NCBI GenBank assembly: GCA_964651785.1
Contig: CAZYWJ010000033.1
Coordinates: 1-32,817 of the forward strand
Reading direction: 5' to 3'
Source: JAKVAV01 sp964651785
GTDB taxonomy: Bacteria; Bacteroidota; Bacteroidia; Flavobacteriales_D; Cryomorphaceae
Length of the DNA: 32,817 nt
Positions 31,667 through 32,817 of this stretch are shown here, piece by piece. A program made the translations under genes and the position numbers. Below the pieces are notes generated by a model. The model was not told the DNA's origin and ran no database searches. It saw only the letters and a list, made by a program, of their open reading frames with translations. Each line of letters begins with the position of its first letter. Within the stretch, counting starts at the first letter, position 1.

Positions 31667-32817
31667 ATGTTTAAAAAGTTAAGTTCAGCCCTTGCGGCTG
31701 TCGCACTCTGCATTGCAGCAGTGAATGCACAATCATCTTTAACGGGAAATGTTACGGATGAAAACGGAGATCCTTTGGCCGGAGCTCACGTTATTATTGA
31801 AGAAACCTTACGAGCCGTGTACACGGACGAGGGTGGAAATTTTGCCTTTCGGCAAATAAAATCCAATCCCGTAAACTTGAAAGTGACCTATTTGGGTTAC
31901 GAGAATTTCACCGATGAGGTGGTTTTGAAGGACGGAGAAAACGAGAAGACGATCTCGCTCAAGCCACTGCCGTATGTAACGGATGAGGTCGTGGTAACGG
32001 CTACCCGGCTTTCGCCGAAAGCTCCTGCCACTTTCAAGAACATCGAAAGAAAGGAGATTGAGAAATTAAACTTTGGTCAAGACCTTCCCTTCCTGCTCAA
32101 TTGGACACCCTCTCTGGTCGCTACTAGTGATGCGGGAGCAGGTGTGGGCTACACGGGCATGCGCATTCGCGGAAGCGATCAAACCCGTATAAACGTCACG
32201 GTAAACGGTATCCCGATCAACGACTCGGAGTCGCAAGGCGTTTTTTGGGTCAATATGCCCGACCTGTCTTCGAGCCTTTCCAGCCTTCAGATTCAGCGCG
32301 GTTTGGGTTCTTCGACCAATGGCTCGGGTGCTTTTGGCGCCTCGGTGAATATGGAAACCAATAACGCCCAAGCAGAAGCAGGTGGAGCGATCGATAATTC
32401 ATACGGCTCTTTTAATACACGAAAGCACACGGTAGAGTTCAATTCAGGAATTTTGAAAAACGGCTTTGCCATCGAGGGCCGTTTGAGCAATATTCAATCC
32501 GACGGGTACATCGATCGTGCAACGAGCGATCTGCGCAGCTACTACTTAGCGGGTGGCTACTACGGAAAGAAAACCATGGTGAAGGCCATCACTTTTGCAG
32601 GAGCTGAGCGTACCTATCAATCGTGGTACGGAACGCCGGAATCTCGTTTGGAAAATGATGTGGACGGCATGCTGCAACACGCAGCAAACGAAGGCTACAC
32701 CGATCGCCAATTGGAAAATCTACTTACATCGGGGCGCACCTACAATTTTTACCTCTATGAAAATGAGGTAGACGATTATCAGCAAGACCATTATCAATTG
32801 CATGTGGTGCATGAGTT
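31667..32817 (+). CDS. TonB-dependent outer-membrane receptor (thiamine uptake), 3' partial
   Basis: The first 383 codons of a receptor that runs off the window. A signal peptide ends at about residue 21 (VNA, then QSSL). Then comes a carboxypeptidase-regulatory-like domain (LTGNVTDENGDPLAGAHVII), a TonB box-like DEVVVTATRL, the plug domain (GMRIRGSDQTRINVTVNGIPIN, IQRGLGSSTNGSGAFGASVNM) and the first barrel strands. Placement directly behind a TPP riboswitch assigns thiamine or a thiamine precursor as ligand. It is the first gene of the regulated transcript; anything downstream is outside the window. Confidence 0.95.
   Translation, partial: MFKKLSSALAAVALCIAAVNAQSSLTGNVTDENGDPLAGAHVIIEETLRAVYTDEGGNFAFRQIKSNPVNLKVTYLGYENFTDEVVLKDGENEKTISLKPLPYVTDEVVVTATRLSPKAPATFKNIERKEIEKLNFGQDLPFLLNWTPSLVATSDAGAGVGYTGMRIRGSDQTRINVTVNGIPINDSESQGVFWVNMPDLSSSLSSLQIQRGLGSSTNGSGAFGASVNMETNNAQAEAGGAIDNSYGSFNTRKHTVEFNSGILKNGFAIEGRLSNIQSDGYIDRATSDLRSYYLAGGYYGKKTMVKAITFAGAERTYQSWYGTPESRLENDVDGMLQHAANEGYTDRQLENLLTSGRTYNFYLYENEVDDYQQDHYQLHVVHE

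Overview
The window looks like a chromosomal segment of a gliding-type Bacteroidota, most like Flavobacteriales. The evidence is a complete porP-gldK-gldL-gldM-gldN type IX secretion locus, a GldA-type ABC ATPase, an F1 epsilon subunit lacking its helical domain, and several promoters of the TTG/TTTG - 18-20 nt - TAnnTTTG form used by the Bacteroidota primary sigma factor. It is draft sequence: a run of exactly 100 N interrupts it at 29526-29625.

Layout. 1-6600 (minus strand): the operon miaB - sigma54 activator - lptE - TPR-like protein - secG ends in a hairpin terminator; groES-groEL follow with their own terminator. 6735-16390 (plus): topA, an arginase-fold protein that has lost metal ligands, then a promoter and porP-gldKLMN, closed by a perfect palindromic terminator. 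16394-19066: an ABC-F ATPase, then a compact cassette on the minus strand holding an initiator tRNA-Met gene, its terminator, a small GIY-YIG nuclease gene and two damaged tRNA-fMet-like bodies. 19067-21255: era and der. 21256-23599 (minus): metK behind what I read as a SAM-II riboswitch, and gldA. 23653-25354: rsgA-dtd-mazG-like, translationally coupled. 25508-28577 (minus): a Fic protein with repeated motifs in its upstream region, and atpD-atpC. 28732-end (plus): ribF (cut by the gap), an LRR fragment, a thiamine-binding-type protein, a PnuC/PnuT-type transporter, a NadR-like kinase, a clear TPP riboswitch, and the start of a TonB-dependent receptor.

Functionally most genes are housekeeping: protein folding and export, LPS assembly, tRNA modification and quality control, ribosome GTPases, DNA topology and ATP synthesis. 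The type IX secretion core motor and ring are present together. The right end reads as a vitamin uptake locus. The TPP riboswitch points to thiamine for the receptor, and by proximity for the transporter and kinase.

The two places that most deserve a second look are the tRNA-fMet/GIY-YIG cassette (18315-19055) and the thiamine locus with its NadR-like kinase (29948-32817). All statements rest on reading the sequence; no database search was run.
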